Of a DNA stretch of 64,000 nucleotides, positions 43,932 through 53,446 are shown one piece after another. Positions within the stretch are counted from its first letter, which is position 1, and every line of letters starts with the position of its first letter. Origin of the DNA: Janthinobacterium sp. PC23-8 (lineage in GTDB: Bacteria > Pseudomonadota > Gammaproteobacteria > Burkholderiales > Burkholderiaceae_D); contig NZ_NJGY01000003.1 of the NCBI RefSeq assembly GCF_002250505.1, forward strand, positions 87,977 to 151,976, in the 5' to 3' direction. The notes under the pieces were generated by a model. That model did not search any database. It had not been told where the DNA came from and saw only the letters and a program-made list of their open reading frames with translations. The translations under genes and the position numbers were made by a program.

Positions 43932-45164
43932 TCAGATTTGTGTGCCAGGCAGCAGCAGTTCCGCCAGTGCCGACAGTTGTTCGGGCGGCGCTTCCTTGCC
44001 GAATTTTTGCCGGTACAGGCGGCGGAAGATCTCGTCGGGCTGCAACTGCGCCAATTGGTCGAGCGTCATGCTCTCGATCTGCGTGCTGCGCGCCGCGCTT
44101 GACGTATCGATCTTGGCCAGGCGCACCGGCTTGCCGTCGAGCGCCGCTTCGATGCGCGCGCGCAGGCCAGGCTCGGGCGCCTCCAACCGCACGCGCACCT
44201 CCAGGAAGGGCTGCGCGTCGATAGCCGCGTCGGCAATGTCGAGTGCCGCCAACTGCGCCAGCACCTCGGCCACCGGCGCCGGTTTGTCGGGTATGCGCAA
44301 CAGCGGCACGGCGCGCGGAATGTCGATGGCGCGCACCGCTTGCAATTGTTCGCCGTCGATCTCGACGCACAGCACCTGGTGCCGGTAATGGACTTCGGCG
44401 AACGACAGCGGAATCGGGCTGCCGCAGTAGCGGATATGCGGCTGGCCGCCGACCGCCTGCGCCAGGTGCAGATGGCCCAGCGCGGCATAGGCGATGGCCG
44501 GGTCGAATATGCCCGAGGGCAGCATCTCGGTGCCGCCGATGACGATGCGCCGCTCGGAGTCATTCGACATTTCGCCGCCCACCATATGGCAGTGGCCCAT
44601 GGCGATAATGGCCTGGCCAGGTGCGCGCCGCGCCAGCGCCAGCCCGGTCAGTTGCTGGTACAGCAGGGCGATGCCGCCCAGATAGGCGTCTTGCGTGCTG
44701 CCTGGCGGCAGTTTCGGCACGTCGCCGGGGCGCAAAAAGGGCACGGCCAGGCACCACGCCGCCACCTGGCCATCGGCGCCCGTCAACGGCAGCAGCAGCC
44801 GTTCAAGGTCGATCTGGCCGTCTTCGCCGCGCAGGATGTGGCCGAGCATGTGGGTGCCGTAGTCGAACAGCAGCGGCGCCGGCGCCTCCAGGCGGCCGGC
44901 CGAATCGTGGTTGCCGGCGATAACGATTATCTGCAGGGCCGGCAGGCGCGTTCTGGCCTGCCGCAGGAAGCCGTACAACTGCCTTTGCGAGGCGGCCGAG
45001 GGATTGGCGTTGTCGAACACGTCGCCGGCCACCAGCAGCACGTCGATGCGTTCGGCCACCAGCGTGGCGAGCAGCCAGTCGAGGAAATGCTGGTGCTCGT
45101 AGCCCCGTTCATAATTGTGCAGGGTCTGGCCCAGGTGCCAGTCGGAAGTGTGCAGCAGGCGCAT
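43932..45164 (-). CDS. sbcD: Exonuclease subunit SbcD
   Basis: The 410-residue Mre11-type nuclease starts at the family-typical MRLLHTSDWHLGQ (ATG 45164); an in-frame ATG 13 codons upstream is not family-like. Metal-binding phosphoesterase motifs are visible as DWH (8-10), GDVFDNA (about 47), GNHD (about 84) and GHCHM (about 185), with GHLHLAQ near 225. It forms the SbcCD complex with the next gene. It starts 44 bp after the stop of the diguanylate-cyclase gene on the same strand, so the three may share a transcript. Confidence 0.95.
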   Translation of the reverse strand: MRLLHTSDWHLGQTLHNYERGYEHQHFLDWLLATLVAERIDVLLVAGDVFDNANPSAASQRQLYGFLRQARTRLPALQIIVIAGNHDSAGRLEAPAPLLFDYGTHMLGHILRGEDGQIDLERLLLPLTGADGQVAAWCLAVPFLRPGDVPKLPPGSTQDAYLGGIALLYQQLTGLALARRAPGQAIIAMGHCHMVGGEMSNDSERRIVIGGTEMLPSGIFDPAIAYAALGHLHLAQAVGGQPHIRYCGSPIPLSFAEVHYRHQVLCVEIDGEQLQAVRAIDIPRAVPLLRIPDKPAPVAEVLAQLAALDIADAAIDAQPFLEVRVRLEAPEPGLRARIEAALDGKPVRLAKIDTSSAARSTQIESMTLDQLAQLQPDEIFRRLYRQKFGKEAPPEQLSALAELLLPGTQI

Positions 45165-45208
45165 GGTGGAATCGGCGAGAAGACCAAAGCGCCAATATAC
45201 CATCCGTC

Positions 45209-48200
45209 CTAGGCTACCATGGCGGCGGCCCGGTAGGTATTGCGGCCATCCTGCTTGGCCTGGTACAGCAGCACGTCGGCCTGCTGCAGCAGGGCGGCCG
45301 GCGAGAGGTCTTCATCGCGGTAGAAAGCGACGCCGATGCTGGCCGAGATATGCACGGTGATGCCGTCGAGCTCGAATGGCAGCTGCATGGCGTGGACGAT
45401 ACTGGCGGCCAGCACGGCCGCGTCCTCGGGCCGGCTGATGCTCTCCATGATGATGGTGAATTCGTCGCCGCCCAGGCGGGCGATGATGTCGGTGGCGCGC
45501 ATGGTCTGCGTCAGGCGCTGGGCAAAGGCGCGCAGCAAGGCGTCGCCGGTGCCGTGGCCGTGGGTGTCGTTGACGGGCTTGAAGCGGTCGATGTCCATGT
45601 ACATCACCGCCATCAGCCGCCCGTGCTTGCGGCTGGCGTGCATGGCGTCGGCGAGTTTTTGCACAAAGCCGGCGCGGTTTGACAGCCCCGTCAGCGCGTC
45701 GACCTGGGCCAGTTGCAGCAGCCGCTGTTTTTCGCGTTTTTGCACGGTGATATCCTGGCGCATCACGTGAAAGCCCACCACCTGCGGATGGTCTTCGCCG
45801 ATCTGCGGGATATAGAGTACTTCCATGCAGCGCTCCAGGCCTTCCTTGATGTCTTCCTCTTCAAAGCTCAGCGTTTCGCTGGCCAGCACGCGCGCAATAT
45901 ACGGCGCCACCTTGCCGTAGCGCACGGCGCCCACATTGTCGCGCACGCTGCGCCCCAGCGCCGGCAGGCCCGTCAGGCCGAACTCGCGCTCGTAGGCCAG
46001 GTTCAGGAAGCGGTAGGTTTCGTCGGCGTCGATGTAGGCGATCATGGCCGGCAGGGCGTCGGCGATGGTACGCAGGCGCGCTTCGCTTTCGCGCAGCGCC
46101 ACTTCGGATTCGCGCAGGAAGGTGATGTCGTCCAGGCTGCCCACATAGCCCTCGATGCCGCCGTCGACCATGATGGGGGCGATCTTCATCGACACCCACA
46201 CCAGCCTGCCGTCGCGGTGCAGCCAGCGCAAGGTGGACTGGAATGGCGTCTGGCTGCGCCGCAGCTGGGCCAAAGCGGCGTGCATCAGGGCGAAATCGTC
46301 GGGGTGCAGGGCGCTGGTCCAGCCGGCGCCCAGGGCCGAGGCGCGCGGCTGGCCGGTGATCGCTTCAAAAGTACGGTTGACATAGGTGCAGCGGCGCTCG
46401 CGGTCCAGCCGTACCAGCCCGAGTGGCGAGGCGTCGTTGACGGCCGCCAGCTCGGCCTGGTTCTGGCGCAGCGCCAGTTCCTGCTGGCGGCGCTGCGAGA
46501 TGTCTTCGGCAATGCCGAGGATATGCTCGACCTGGCCGCGCTCGTCGAACACCGGTACGGACACGGCGCGCAGGTGGCGCACGCTGCCGTCCTGCAGGCG
46601 CAGCGGCTTTTCCTGGTGGTCGATCACGCCGCGTTCGGCCAGGATGGCGCGGTCGTCCTCGTCGTCGTGCAGGCCGAAGCCCGATGGAAAAGCGGCGCTG
46701 TCGGTCTTGCCGATGATGTTCGCCGCCGCGTAGCCGGTGATGTCTTCGGCGGCCTTGTTCCACACTTCCATCTGGCCAAAGTTCTCAGGCCGCGCGCTTT
46801 TTACATACACCAGCACGGGCAGGTGATCAATCAGCGATTGCAGGAAGCTGCGGTTGTCCTGCAGCGCCAGTTCATCGCGCTTGCGCGCACTGATGTCGCG
46901 CGAGGTCACTGCCACGCCGTCGCTGATCGGCACGATCTGGTGGCGCACCCAGCGCGTGCCGCCATGCGGCAAGGCCAGTTCGAATTCGTCTTCCAGCGGC
47001 TGGCCGGACTCCATCACCAGCACGAAGCGCGGGAAGAAGCGCGCGTCGCGCAGCACCGGCGCGAGCGGCAGCGCCCGCTGGCCCAGCAGTTCGGCGCGCG
47101 GCTTGCCCAGCACGTCGGCGGCGCGTTCGTTGACGTCGGCGAAAATGAAGTCTTCGGGCGCCATGCCCGGCGCCGGACGCCAGGCCTTGAGCAGCATCAC
47201 CGAGTCCAGGCTGCCCTGGTGCGCCGCGCGCAGCAGCGCCTGGGCGTCCTTGGCCTGGCGGATGCTGCGCCGCAGCCGCCGGCCCTGGCGCATCAGCAGC
47301 GCAATGAAGGCGATGATCAGCAGGCTGGCGGCCAGCAGCACGCCGATATACACGCGGCGCCGGTGTTCGAAAGAGGCCAGCGCCGCAGCGCGGCTCACGC
47401 CAACCACCGCCAGCAGCGGATAACGGCCCAGGTCGCGGTAGCTGTAGATGCGCGGGGTGGCGTCCAGCGGTGGCGTCACTTCCGCTTCCTCGGGCGCACG
47501 CGTGGGCGGGCCCGGCATGCGAAAGTCGAGCTTCTCGCTGATGATCAGCTGTTCGCCGATGCGTCCGACCGAATCGCCGCTGTCGCGCGCGACCAGCAGC
47601 AACGCGCCGTGTTCGTCGAGGTTCAGGCGGTCGTAGTCATCGACAAAGTAAGTGGGGTCGACCAGGATCACGATGGCGCCCGCAAAGCGGCCTTGCGCAT
47701 CGTTCAGGCGGCGCGCCGAGCGTATCATCCACTTCTTGCTGGCCGCGTCGAGCACGGGCGTATCGACCAGGGCAATATCGCCGGGCGTGGTGGCCAGGGT
47801 GCGAAAGAAAAGCTGGTCGCCCAGGTTGGCGGACGCATGGCCGTTGGCGCTGTCGACGATATTGCCGGTGGCGTCGGTGACGGCGACCGGCAGTTCGAGC
47901 TTCGATGGCAGCACGCTGTCGAGCAGACCCTGGGGGCGCGTGAACTGCGCCAGCGACAGGCGCGCGCCGCTCGCTTCATGGCGCAGCTTGAACAGCTGGG
48001 TGGCGTGATCGGTCTGGCGCAGGATAATGCTGGTATGGTCGGCCAGGGTGCGCGCCAGCGACTGGCTGGCCGCCACCGCGTCGCGGGTGGCGGCGGCGCG
48101 TTCCTGGCCCACCTGGTAGACCAGACCGCCCCACAGTGCGAGCAGCAGCGGCAGCGCGAACAGCGGAAGCGGGCTGATGCTACAGACCCGGCGGGCCAGT

Positions 48201-48244
48201 CGTTGCAGGTTTTTTGTCATTGTCGGCTTGCGCGCGAGAGTCAT
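45209..48244 (-). CDS. Membrane sensor diguanylate cyclase (Cache, four PAS, GGDEF)
   Basis: The 1011-residue protein makes the second messenger cyclic di-GMP in response to an external signal. It has a first membrane helix (about residues 28-46), a periplasmic double-Cache domain (about 47-285) and a second helix (about 295-318, VYIGVLLAASLLIIAFIALLM). Four PAS domains follow (about 340-450, 460-580, 590-705, 715-835), then a GGDEF domain (about 840-1005). The active site reads RLGGDEF near residue 924 and the inhibitory RxxD site (RATD) is present, so it should be active and product-inhibited. There is no EAL domain. A later start at codon 9 is possible. Confidence 0.9.
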   Translation of the reverse strand: MTLARKPTMTKNLQRLARRVCSISPLPLFALPLLLALWGGLVYQVGQERAAATRDAVAASQSLARTLADHTSIILRQTDHATQLFKLRHEASGARLSLAQFTRPQGLLDSVLPSKLELPVAVTDATGNIVDSANGHASANLGDQLFFRTLATTPGDIALVDTPVLDAASKKWMIRSARRLNDAQGRFAGAIVILVDPTYFVDDYDRLNLDEHGALLLVARDSGDSVGRIGEQLIISEKLDFRMPGPPTRAPEEAEVTPPLDATPRIYSYRDLGRYPLLAVVGVSRAAALASFEHRRRVYIGVLLAASLLIIAFIALLMRQGRRLRRSIRQAKDAQALLRAAHQGSLDSVMLLKAWRPAPGMAPEDFIFADVNERAADVLGKPRAELLGQRALPLAPVLRDARFFPRFVLVMESGQPLEDEFELALPHGGTRWVRHQIVPISDGVAVTSRDISARKRDELALQDNRSFLQSLIDHLPVLVYVKSARPENFGQMEVWNKAAEDITGYAAANIIGKTDSAAFPSGFGLHDDEDDRAILAERGVIDHQEKPLRLQDGSVRHLRAVSVPVFDERGQVEHILGIAEDISQRRQQELALRQNQAELAAVNDASPLGLVRLDRERRCTYVNRTFEAITGQPRASALGAGWTSALHPDDFALMHAALAQLRRSQTPFQSTLRWLHRDGRLVWVSMKIAPIMVDGGIEGYVGSLDDITFLRESEVALRESEARLRTIADALPAMIAYIDADETYRFLNLAYEREFGLTGLPALGRSVRDNVGAVRYGKVAPYIARVLASETLSFEEEDIKEGLERCMEVLYIPQIGEDHPQVVGFHVMRQDITVQKREKQRLLQLAQVDALTGLSNRAGFVQKLADAMHASRKHGRLMAVMYMDIDRFKPVNDTHGHGTGDALLRAFAQRLTQTMRATDIIARLGGDEFTIIMESISRPEDAAVLAASIVHAMQLPFELDGITVHISASIGVAFYRDEDLSPAALLQQADVLLYQAKQDGRNTYRAAAMVA

Positions 48245-48411
48245 GGAAAAGGGATGCGCGTAGACTTATTTTGCGCTAAATCAACGCGGCATGGCGAAAT
48301 TCAAGATAGATAAGTTGCTCTCTTGCAACATGGTGCTGCCGCTGGGGTCGGCCTGACTGGCGCTGGCGTTAAAATGGCGGCTTCTTACTTCCAACTTGAA
48401 AGTTGCTTGCC

Positions 48412-48783
48412 ATGCAGACTAAAAAGCCCGATGCGGCCCGGCTCGATAAAATCGTCGCCGAAGCGCGCCGCGCCGCCGATCAGCGCGAGAGCGGCTACCG
48501 TGAACGTTCGCTGAAAATGTATCCGTGGATCTGCGGGCGCTGCATGCGCGAATTCACGCGCGCCAACGTGCAGCAACTGACCGTGCACCACCGCGACCAC
48601 AACCATGATAACAACCCGCCCGACGGCAGCAATTGGGAGCTGCTGTGCCTGTATTGCCACGACAATGAACACTCGCGCTACCTGGAAGCGGACCGCGGCG
48701 CCGGCCTGCTGTCGGCCGAGGTGGCGCCGGCCACGCACAATCCGTTTGCGGCGCTGGCGGGGCTGATCAAGAAAAAGGACTGA
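48412..48783 (+). CDS. yajD: HNH nuclease family protein YajD
   Basis: The 123-residue protein strongly resembles E. coli YajD. SGYRERSLKMYPWICGRC, the CxxC zinc pair, LTVHHRDHNHDNNP and GSNWELLCLYCHDNEHSRY are the HNH core with four cysteine/histidine ligands, and THNPFAAL is the conserved end. Its cellular role is not known; the fold suggests a DNA- or RNA-cutting or -binding activity. The ATG at 48412 is preferred over a TTG 9 bp upstream. It is convergent with the lipoprotein gene and shares its terminator. Confidence 0.9.
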   Translation: MQTKKPDAARLDKIVAEARRAADQRESGYRERSLKMYPWICGRCMREFTRANVQQLTVHHRDHNHDNNPPDGSNWELLCLYCHDNEHSRYLEADRGAGLLSAEVAPATHNPFAALAGLIKKKD

Positions 48784-48789
48784 AGGATC

Positions 48790-48816
48790 GGCCGGCGCGT
48801 GGGCGCCGGCCCGTTT
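48790..48816. terminator. Hairpin between convergent genes (likely shared terminator)
   Basis: A perfect 9-bp GC stem (GGCCGGCGC / GCGCCGGCC) with a 4-base loop lies between the stops of yajD and the lipoprotein gene. CGTTTGC follows on the plus strand; there is no long U-run, so strength is uncertain. Confidence 0.55.
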
Positions 48817-48822
48817 GCATCG

Positions 48823-51800
48823 TTACAGCGACTTCAGGAACGCCAGCAAGGCGTCGCGCTCGGCTTTTGACAAGGCCTCGAAACGCTGGCGCGCCCTGGC
48901 GCCTTCGCCGCCATGCCACAGGATCGCTTCGGTCAGGCTGCGTGCGCGGCCGTCATGCAGGTAGCCCGTTTTGCCTTCCTTGCCCATCACTTTTTCCGTA
49001 TAGCCGATGCCCCACAAGGGAGCCGTGCGCCACATGGCCCCTTGCGCCTGGCCTTCGGTAAACTTGTCGGCCAGGCCGGGGCCCATGTCGTGCAGCAGCA
49101 GGTCGGTGTAGGGACGGATGGTCTGGTCGCGCAGTTCGGCAAACAGATGGCCGCTGCCCGTCTTCATTTCCGCCGTGTGGCAGGCAGCGCAGCGCATGCC
49201 CTGGAACAGTCTGGAGCCTGCTGCCACCTGCTGCGCATCGACCTGGTGCTCGTCGAGCGGCGCCACGCCCTTGGGGAAACCGCTGGCGATGCTGCGCTGG
49301 GCCGGTACGGCGACGAGCGCCAGGTAATGCGAAATCGACTGCAGGTCGGCTTCGGCAATGCCGGTCTGTTTGCCGCCGGCCGCGCACGCTTCAGGGCCGG
49401 CCATGCAGGCGCGGTTCGGGTAGACGGGGGAAGTGACCGCCATGTCGAGCAGCAGGGCTTCGGCCGCCTGCTGGCGCAAGGTGGCCTTGGCCGCCTTCCA
49501 GCCGAAGCGGCCCAGGCGCACGGCGCCGCTTTCCGGGTCGAACACGAAGTTCGCCTGGCCCTTGACGCCGTCGGCGTCGGGCGTGGAGCGCGTGCGCGCC
49601 AGGATGTCGCTTTCCGGCACGGCTTCCAGGAGGCCCGTGCCGATCATGGGCGGGGCGGCGCGCAGCGAGACGATGGCCGGCACCTGGCCTTCGAAAGCCA
49701 GGGTCGGTTTGCGCAATTGAACCTTGCTGCCGTCGGCCAGGGTGACCTGGCTGGTCTCGAAGCCACCGACGGCCACGCCATTGCCCCAGTTTTGCGGCGC
49801 GCCCGTGCTTGAAACCGCATTCATCTGGATCGCCGTGCCGTATTGCGGATGCGGCACCTGCTGGCCGTTTGCGTTCAGCGCGGCGACCCGCACGGCCATG
49901 GTGTCGAGGCGCTGGTTGATGGCGGCGGGCGCCGGGCTGCGGCCATTGTTGACGTGGCAGGCGATGCAGGCGGACTGGGTATAGCGCTGGCCCTGCAGGC
50001 CGACGGCTGGCGCGTAGCGGTCATTGCCGCCTTCATTGTGTTCGCCGCTGCGGAAATTGGTGTGCACCAGGCGCCTGCCTTCGACAAAGCGCTGCATGTT
50101 CTGCATGCCGATATGGTTGTGTGGCTGCTGGAACATGAACAGGGCGTTGTCCGAATAGTTATACGACACCGAACCGATGCCGCCGGAGAGCGTTTCGGCC
50201 GGCAATGGCACCGAGTTCAGGCGCGGCTGCACCCCATACCAGGGCCGCAGGCCGGCGCCCACCACATAGGTCCACTCATAGGAGTAGTAGCGGATGCCGC
50301 CGTCGTCGCCCTGGGCGGCCATCGCCTCTTTGGTGGAAAACATCGACGGCGACACTTCGATGATGTCGCCCGCCGTCAGGGCGCGCGCCTTGACGTCGAC
50401 GCCATTGGGCATGCCGTTGGCGTCCAGCCCACCGTGGCCCGGATAGTCCTTGATCAGGAGGGTGCAGGCGCCGTTGATGCCGTTGGCGGTAGTGAGCTTG
50501 CCGGCGGCCGGGTAGGCCAGCGGTTTGCACACCGGAACATTGCGGTCCACCAGTTCTCCGGGCGACATCCAGCCGTAGCCGGTCACGCCAGGGCGGTCGA
50601 AGCCGCGAAAGAAGGCCACGCCGCCCGATAAAAAGTCAACCGTGGTGTACTGGTTGACGATCAAAGTCGGTTTGACGACACCGGCTACCCGGCTGTTGTC
50701 GATGATCTCCACGCCCCAGGTGCGGTTCTTGAAGTACTGCGGTACGAAGGTGAGGTAATTGCCCGGTCCCTTGTCGACGGCCAGGCCGGTGACCGGATCG
50801 ACCGTCTCGTTCGGGCCATAGCCGGCCTCGTTCCATTCTTCGCCCCGTTCGCGGCCATGGCGGGCCAGGCCGCGCGCGCCGAAGCGCGTCACCAGGGTGC
50901 CGTCGGGTAGCGAGAACTGCAGCGTTTCCAGCGGTTCCTTGCTGGTGGGAAGCGGAACCAAGGCGCTGCCGTCAAACGGGAACTTCAGTGCCGAGGTGGC
51001 GGTGCCCGGCAGGGTGTTGTCGCTGCCGGGCGACTTGAACACTGCTTCGAGCAGCGAATAGCCATACTGGGTGGCGCGCGCCACGCCCTGCAGGCGCAGA
51101 TAGCGGGCGTTGACGCCCAGGTTGAAAAATTCCTCGGTACCGCCCTTGCCGTTGGTGACATAGCGCACCTGCGTCCAGCTGCTGCCATCGTTCGAGGTTT
51201 GCAAGGCGTACTCTTTGCCGTAGGCGTTTTCCCATTGCAGCTGCAGATAGCCGATGGCGGTGGGTGCGCCGAAGTCGAACTGTATCCAGGCGCCGTCTTC
51301 AAAGCTGCTGGCCCAGCGCGTGGCGCTCTTGCCGTCGATCGCCATGGCGGCCGGCATGCCCGGGTTTTCCAGCGGCGAAGAGGTGGCGGCGACAGGTTTG
51401 ATCAATACGCCCGGCTGGGTCGGGTCGGCGGGCACTACGGGGGGCGTGACCGGCGGCGCGCCCGGGACGGTGGCGGGCGTGCCCGAAAACGCCTGGATCT
51501 CGAAGATGGAATAGCCGTACTGGCCGGCGCGCTTGACGCCCTGCATGCGCAGATAGCGGCCCTGGCCCGACAGGCCCGTGAGGTCCTCGACGCCGCCGCT
51601 GCTGTTTTCCACGCTGCGGATGGTGGTCCAGTTGTTCAGGTCATTCGATACCTGCAGCAGGTAGCTGCTGGCATGGGCGTTTTCCCAGGAAATGCGCACG
51701 CGCGTGATCAAGGTCGACGTGCCGAAATCGAGCGTCAGGTTTTCAGCATCGGTAAAACCGCTGCCCCAGCGCGTGCCGTCGTTGCGGTCGATGGCGGCCG

Positions 51801-51996
51801 CCGCCGACAGGTCGCCCCGTTCGGCGGAACTGGCGCTCGCACCCACAGGCGTGAGCACGGTTTCCGACGACACTTGCGCGCTCAGCTGCGCGGTGGGGGG
51901 CGTTGCCGTTTGCTCGCCGCCGCCGCCGCAGGCAGACAGCGCCCATACCAGCGGCAGCAGTGGAACTGCGCGCAGGCGATACTGAAAAGGAGTCAT
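48823..51996 (-). CDS. Lipoprotein with two discoidin domains and a di-heme oxidoreductase domain
   Basis: The 1057-residue exported lipoprotein has lipobox LSAC in the first 25 residues. Two F5/8 type C (discoidin-like) carbohydrate-binding domains cover about residues 45-170 and 200-320, each with the WENAxxxxYxLQxSNDxxxWT pattern. The rest (about 340-1057) is a di-heme oxidoreductase of the DUF1111 type, with heme sites ACIACH (near 678) and CAACH (near 935) and the late segments TAPLWGIGYTEKV and YLHDGRARSLTEAILWHGGE. It probably sits on the outer membrane or in the periplasm and oxidises an unknown substrate bound to a sugar surface. An AAGGAAG site precedes the ATG. It stands alone. Confidence 0.88.
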   Translation of the reverse strand: MTPFQYRLRAVPLLPLVWALSACGGGGEQTATPPTAQLSAQVSSETVLTPVGASASSAERGDLSAAAAIDRNDGTRWGSGFTDAENLTLDFGTSTLITRVRISWENAHASSYLLQVSNDLNNWTTIRSVENSSGGVEDLTGLSGQGRYLRMQGVKRAGQYGYSIFEIQAFSGTPATVPGAPPVTPPVVPADPTQPGVLIKPVAATSSPLENPGMPAAMAIDGKSATRWASSFEDGAWIQFDFGAPTAIGYLQLQWENAYGKEYALQTSNDGSSWTQVRYVTNGKGGTEEFFNLGVNARYLRLQGVARATQYGYSLLEAVFKSPGSDNTLPGTATSALKFPFDGSALVPLPTSKEPLETLQFSLPDGTLVTRFGARGLARHGRERGEEWNEAGYGPNETVDPVTGLAVDKGPGNYLTFVPQYFKNRTWGVEIIDNSRVAGVVKPTLIVNQYTTVDFLSGGVAFFRGFDRPGVTGYGWMSPGELVDRNVPVCKPLAYPAAGKLTTANGINGACTLLIKDYPGHGGLDANGMPNGVDVKARALTAGDIIEVSPSMFSTKEAMAAQGDDGGIRYYSYEWTYVVGAGLRPWYGVQPRLNSVPLPAETLSGGIGSVSYNYSDNALFMFQQPHNHIGMQNMQRFVEGRRLVHTNFRSGEHNEGGNDRYAPAVGLQGQRYTQSACIACHVNNGRSPAPAAINQRLDTMAVRVAALNANGQQVPHPQYGTAIQMNAVSSTGAPQNWGNGVAVGGFETSQVTLADGSKVQLRKPTLAFEGQVPAIVSLRAAPPMIGTGLLEAVPESDILARTRSTPDADGVKGQANFVFDPESGAVRLGRFGWKAAKATLRQQAAEALLLDMAVTSPVYPNRACMAGPEACAAGGKQTGIAEADLQSISHYLALVAVPAQRSIASGFPKGVAPLDEHQVDAQQVAAGSRLFQGMRCAACHTAEMKTGSGHLFAELRDQTIRPYTDLLLHDMGPGLADKFTEGQAQGAMWRTAPLWGIGYTEKVMGKEGKTGYLHDGRARSLTEAILWHGGEGARARQRFEALSKAERDALLAFLKSL

Positions 51997-52304
51997 GACA
52001 CGCTTCCTTGATTATTATTTATAGTGGAGAAGGTTAGCCAGCAAGCACCAAAGCGCTGCTCGCACGACAGCGAGAACGTGTAGAAAATGATCATGGATGC
52101 CGGGGAATTTAATTTCCGTATGGAAATATTTACGCACATTATCGCAGCCGTCTGCCGCTGTCAAGCAGGCAATCAAACGCCCGGCGGGTGAGTCAACCAT
52201 GCGAACCGCGCATGAAAAATGCGGTATCTTTATAGCATGAACAAACCTATGGACAAACGCGACCGCCAGCATCGACGAGTCACCCCGCAGCGGAGGCGCG
52301 CCGC

Positions 52305-53294
52305 ATGACGTTGCCGCCAGCGCCAGCGACCCTGATCGACGCCAGCGGTGAGCCGCAATGCGGCCGGTATGCCGGCCTGGCCGACGCCTTTGACTGGGCG
52401 CGGCTGGCGCCGCCCCATGCGCGGGCAAGCCTGTGGCGGCTGTTCCACCACAAGCGCTGGCATCATGTGGCGCTGGCCACGCCCGAGCTGTTTTGCGCAG
52501 TGGCCATCATCGACCTGGGCTGGGCCAGCACCGCCTTTGCCTATGCTTTCGACCGCCGCAAGGGCAAATTCGTGGCGTCATTTTCGCGCGACGGCGTGCC
52601 GGGACTGTCAGCGAGCGTGGCGCCGCATGCCGCTGCCGGCAGCCGCTTTCGTTTCCTGTCGCAGGCCATCGACATCGAGGCGGCGCCCCAGCAGCGCTAC
52701 CGCTTGCGGCTCGCTTGCGGCCATTTCGGCATCGACGCCGAATTTGGCCCGCCGGTCTCGCCGATGTTGCTGGCCGTCGGTCCGGTGCCAGGCGGCAGCG
52801 TGCATGCGACGCAAAAGTCGGGCGGTCTGCCGCTGTGGGGCACGGTGCGCTGCGGCGCCATCGGCTACAGCCTCGACGACGGCGTGGCCAGCTTTGACTA
52901 TTCGAACGGCCTGTTGCCGCGCGAGACGGAATGGCGCTGGGCTTCGGCGCACGGGCTCGATATCGGTTTCAATCTGCAGGCCGGTTACTTTGGCGCCCAG
53001 GAAAACGCGCTGTGGCTCGACGGCCAGCTGTACCCGCTGGCGCGCGCCCATTTCGATTTCAATCCCGACAATCCCCTCTCGCCCTGGCATGTGTGGACCG
53101 ACGACGATTTGCTCGACCTGCATTTCAGGCCGGAAGGGGCGCGCCGCGCGGACCGCAATCTGTGGCTGGCGGCCAGCCGCCATATCCAGCCGATCGGCAC
53201 CTTCAGCGGCTGGGTGCGCGCCAGCGCGAACGCACCCAAGCGCATCGTGGCGCAGCTGGCGGGCGTGACGGAAAACCACCGCTCGCGCTGGTAG
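52305..53294 (+). CDS. DUF2804 family protein
   Basis: The 329-residue protein fits DUF2804, with FHHKRWHHVALATPELFCAVAIIDLGWA near residues 46-75, FDYSNGLLPRETEWRWASA near 197-215 and GFNLQAGYFGAQENALWLDG near 221-240. The predicted fold is beta-rich; members have been compared to lipid- or hydrolase-related proteins, but no enzyme activity is established to my knowledge. No signal peptide was seen. A GGAGG site precedes the ATG. It stands alone and is divergent from the lipoprotein gene. Confidence 0.85.
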   Translation: MTLPPAPATLIDASGEPQCGRYAGLADAFDWARLAPPHARASLWRLFHHKRWHHVALATPELFCAVAIIDLGWASTAFAYAFDRRKGKFVASFSRDGVPGLSASVAPHAAAGSRFRFLSQAIDIEAAPQQRYRLRLACGHFGIDAEFGPPVSPMLLAVGPVPGGSVHATQKSGGLPLWGTVRCGAIGYSLDDGVASFDYSNGLLPRETEWRWASAHGLDIGFNLQAGYFGAQENALWLDGQLYPLARAHFDFNPDNPLSPWHVWTDDDLLDLHFRPEGARRADRNLWLAASRHIQPIGTFSGWVRASANAPKRIVAQLAGVTENHRSRW

Positions 53295-53368
53295 CGCGCC
53301 GTGGTCACGCCGGCACTTTTTTGGCAAAACGCACCACAAGGTCAAGTTTTTTTGCCGGTGCATCCTAT

Positions 53369-53404
53369 ACACTGGCGCAGTCGCCGCTTATAACACTGGC
53401 GCAG
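53369..53404. repeat. Direct repeat in the leader region of the acetyltransferase gene
   Basis: ACACTGGCGCAG occurs at 53369-53380 and 53393-53404, 24 bp apart, each preceded by TAT(A) and followed by a similar GC-rich stretch. The pair ends 42 bp before the ATG of the Pat-type gene. It may be an operator with two direct half sites, or a local duplication. Confidence 0.5.
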
Positions 53405-53446
53405 CCGCTGCGGGCACATCGCAAGCACAGTCCATAAGGCCAGAGC

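Noticed and set aside
45713-48313. Long plus-strand frame opposite the diguanylate cyclase
   Set aside because: The opposite strand encodes clear Cache, PAS and GGDEF domains; this frame is a shadow.
52237-52308. 23-residue Arg-rich leader frame overlapping the DUF2804 start by ATGA
   Set aside because: It has no convincing ribosome site and a biased composition; a leader peptide is possible but unsupported.
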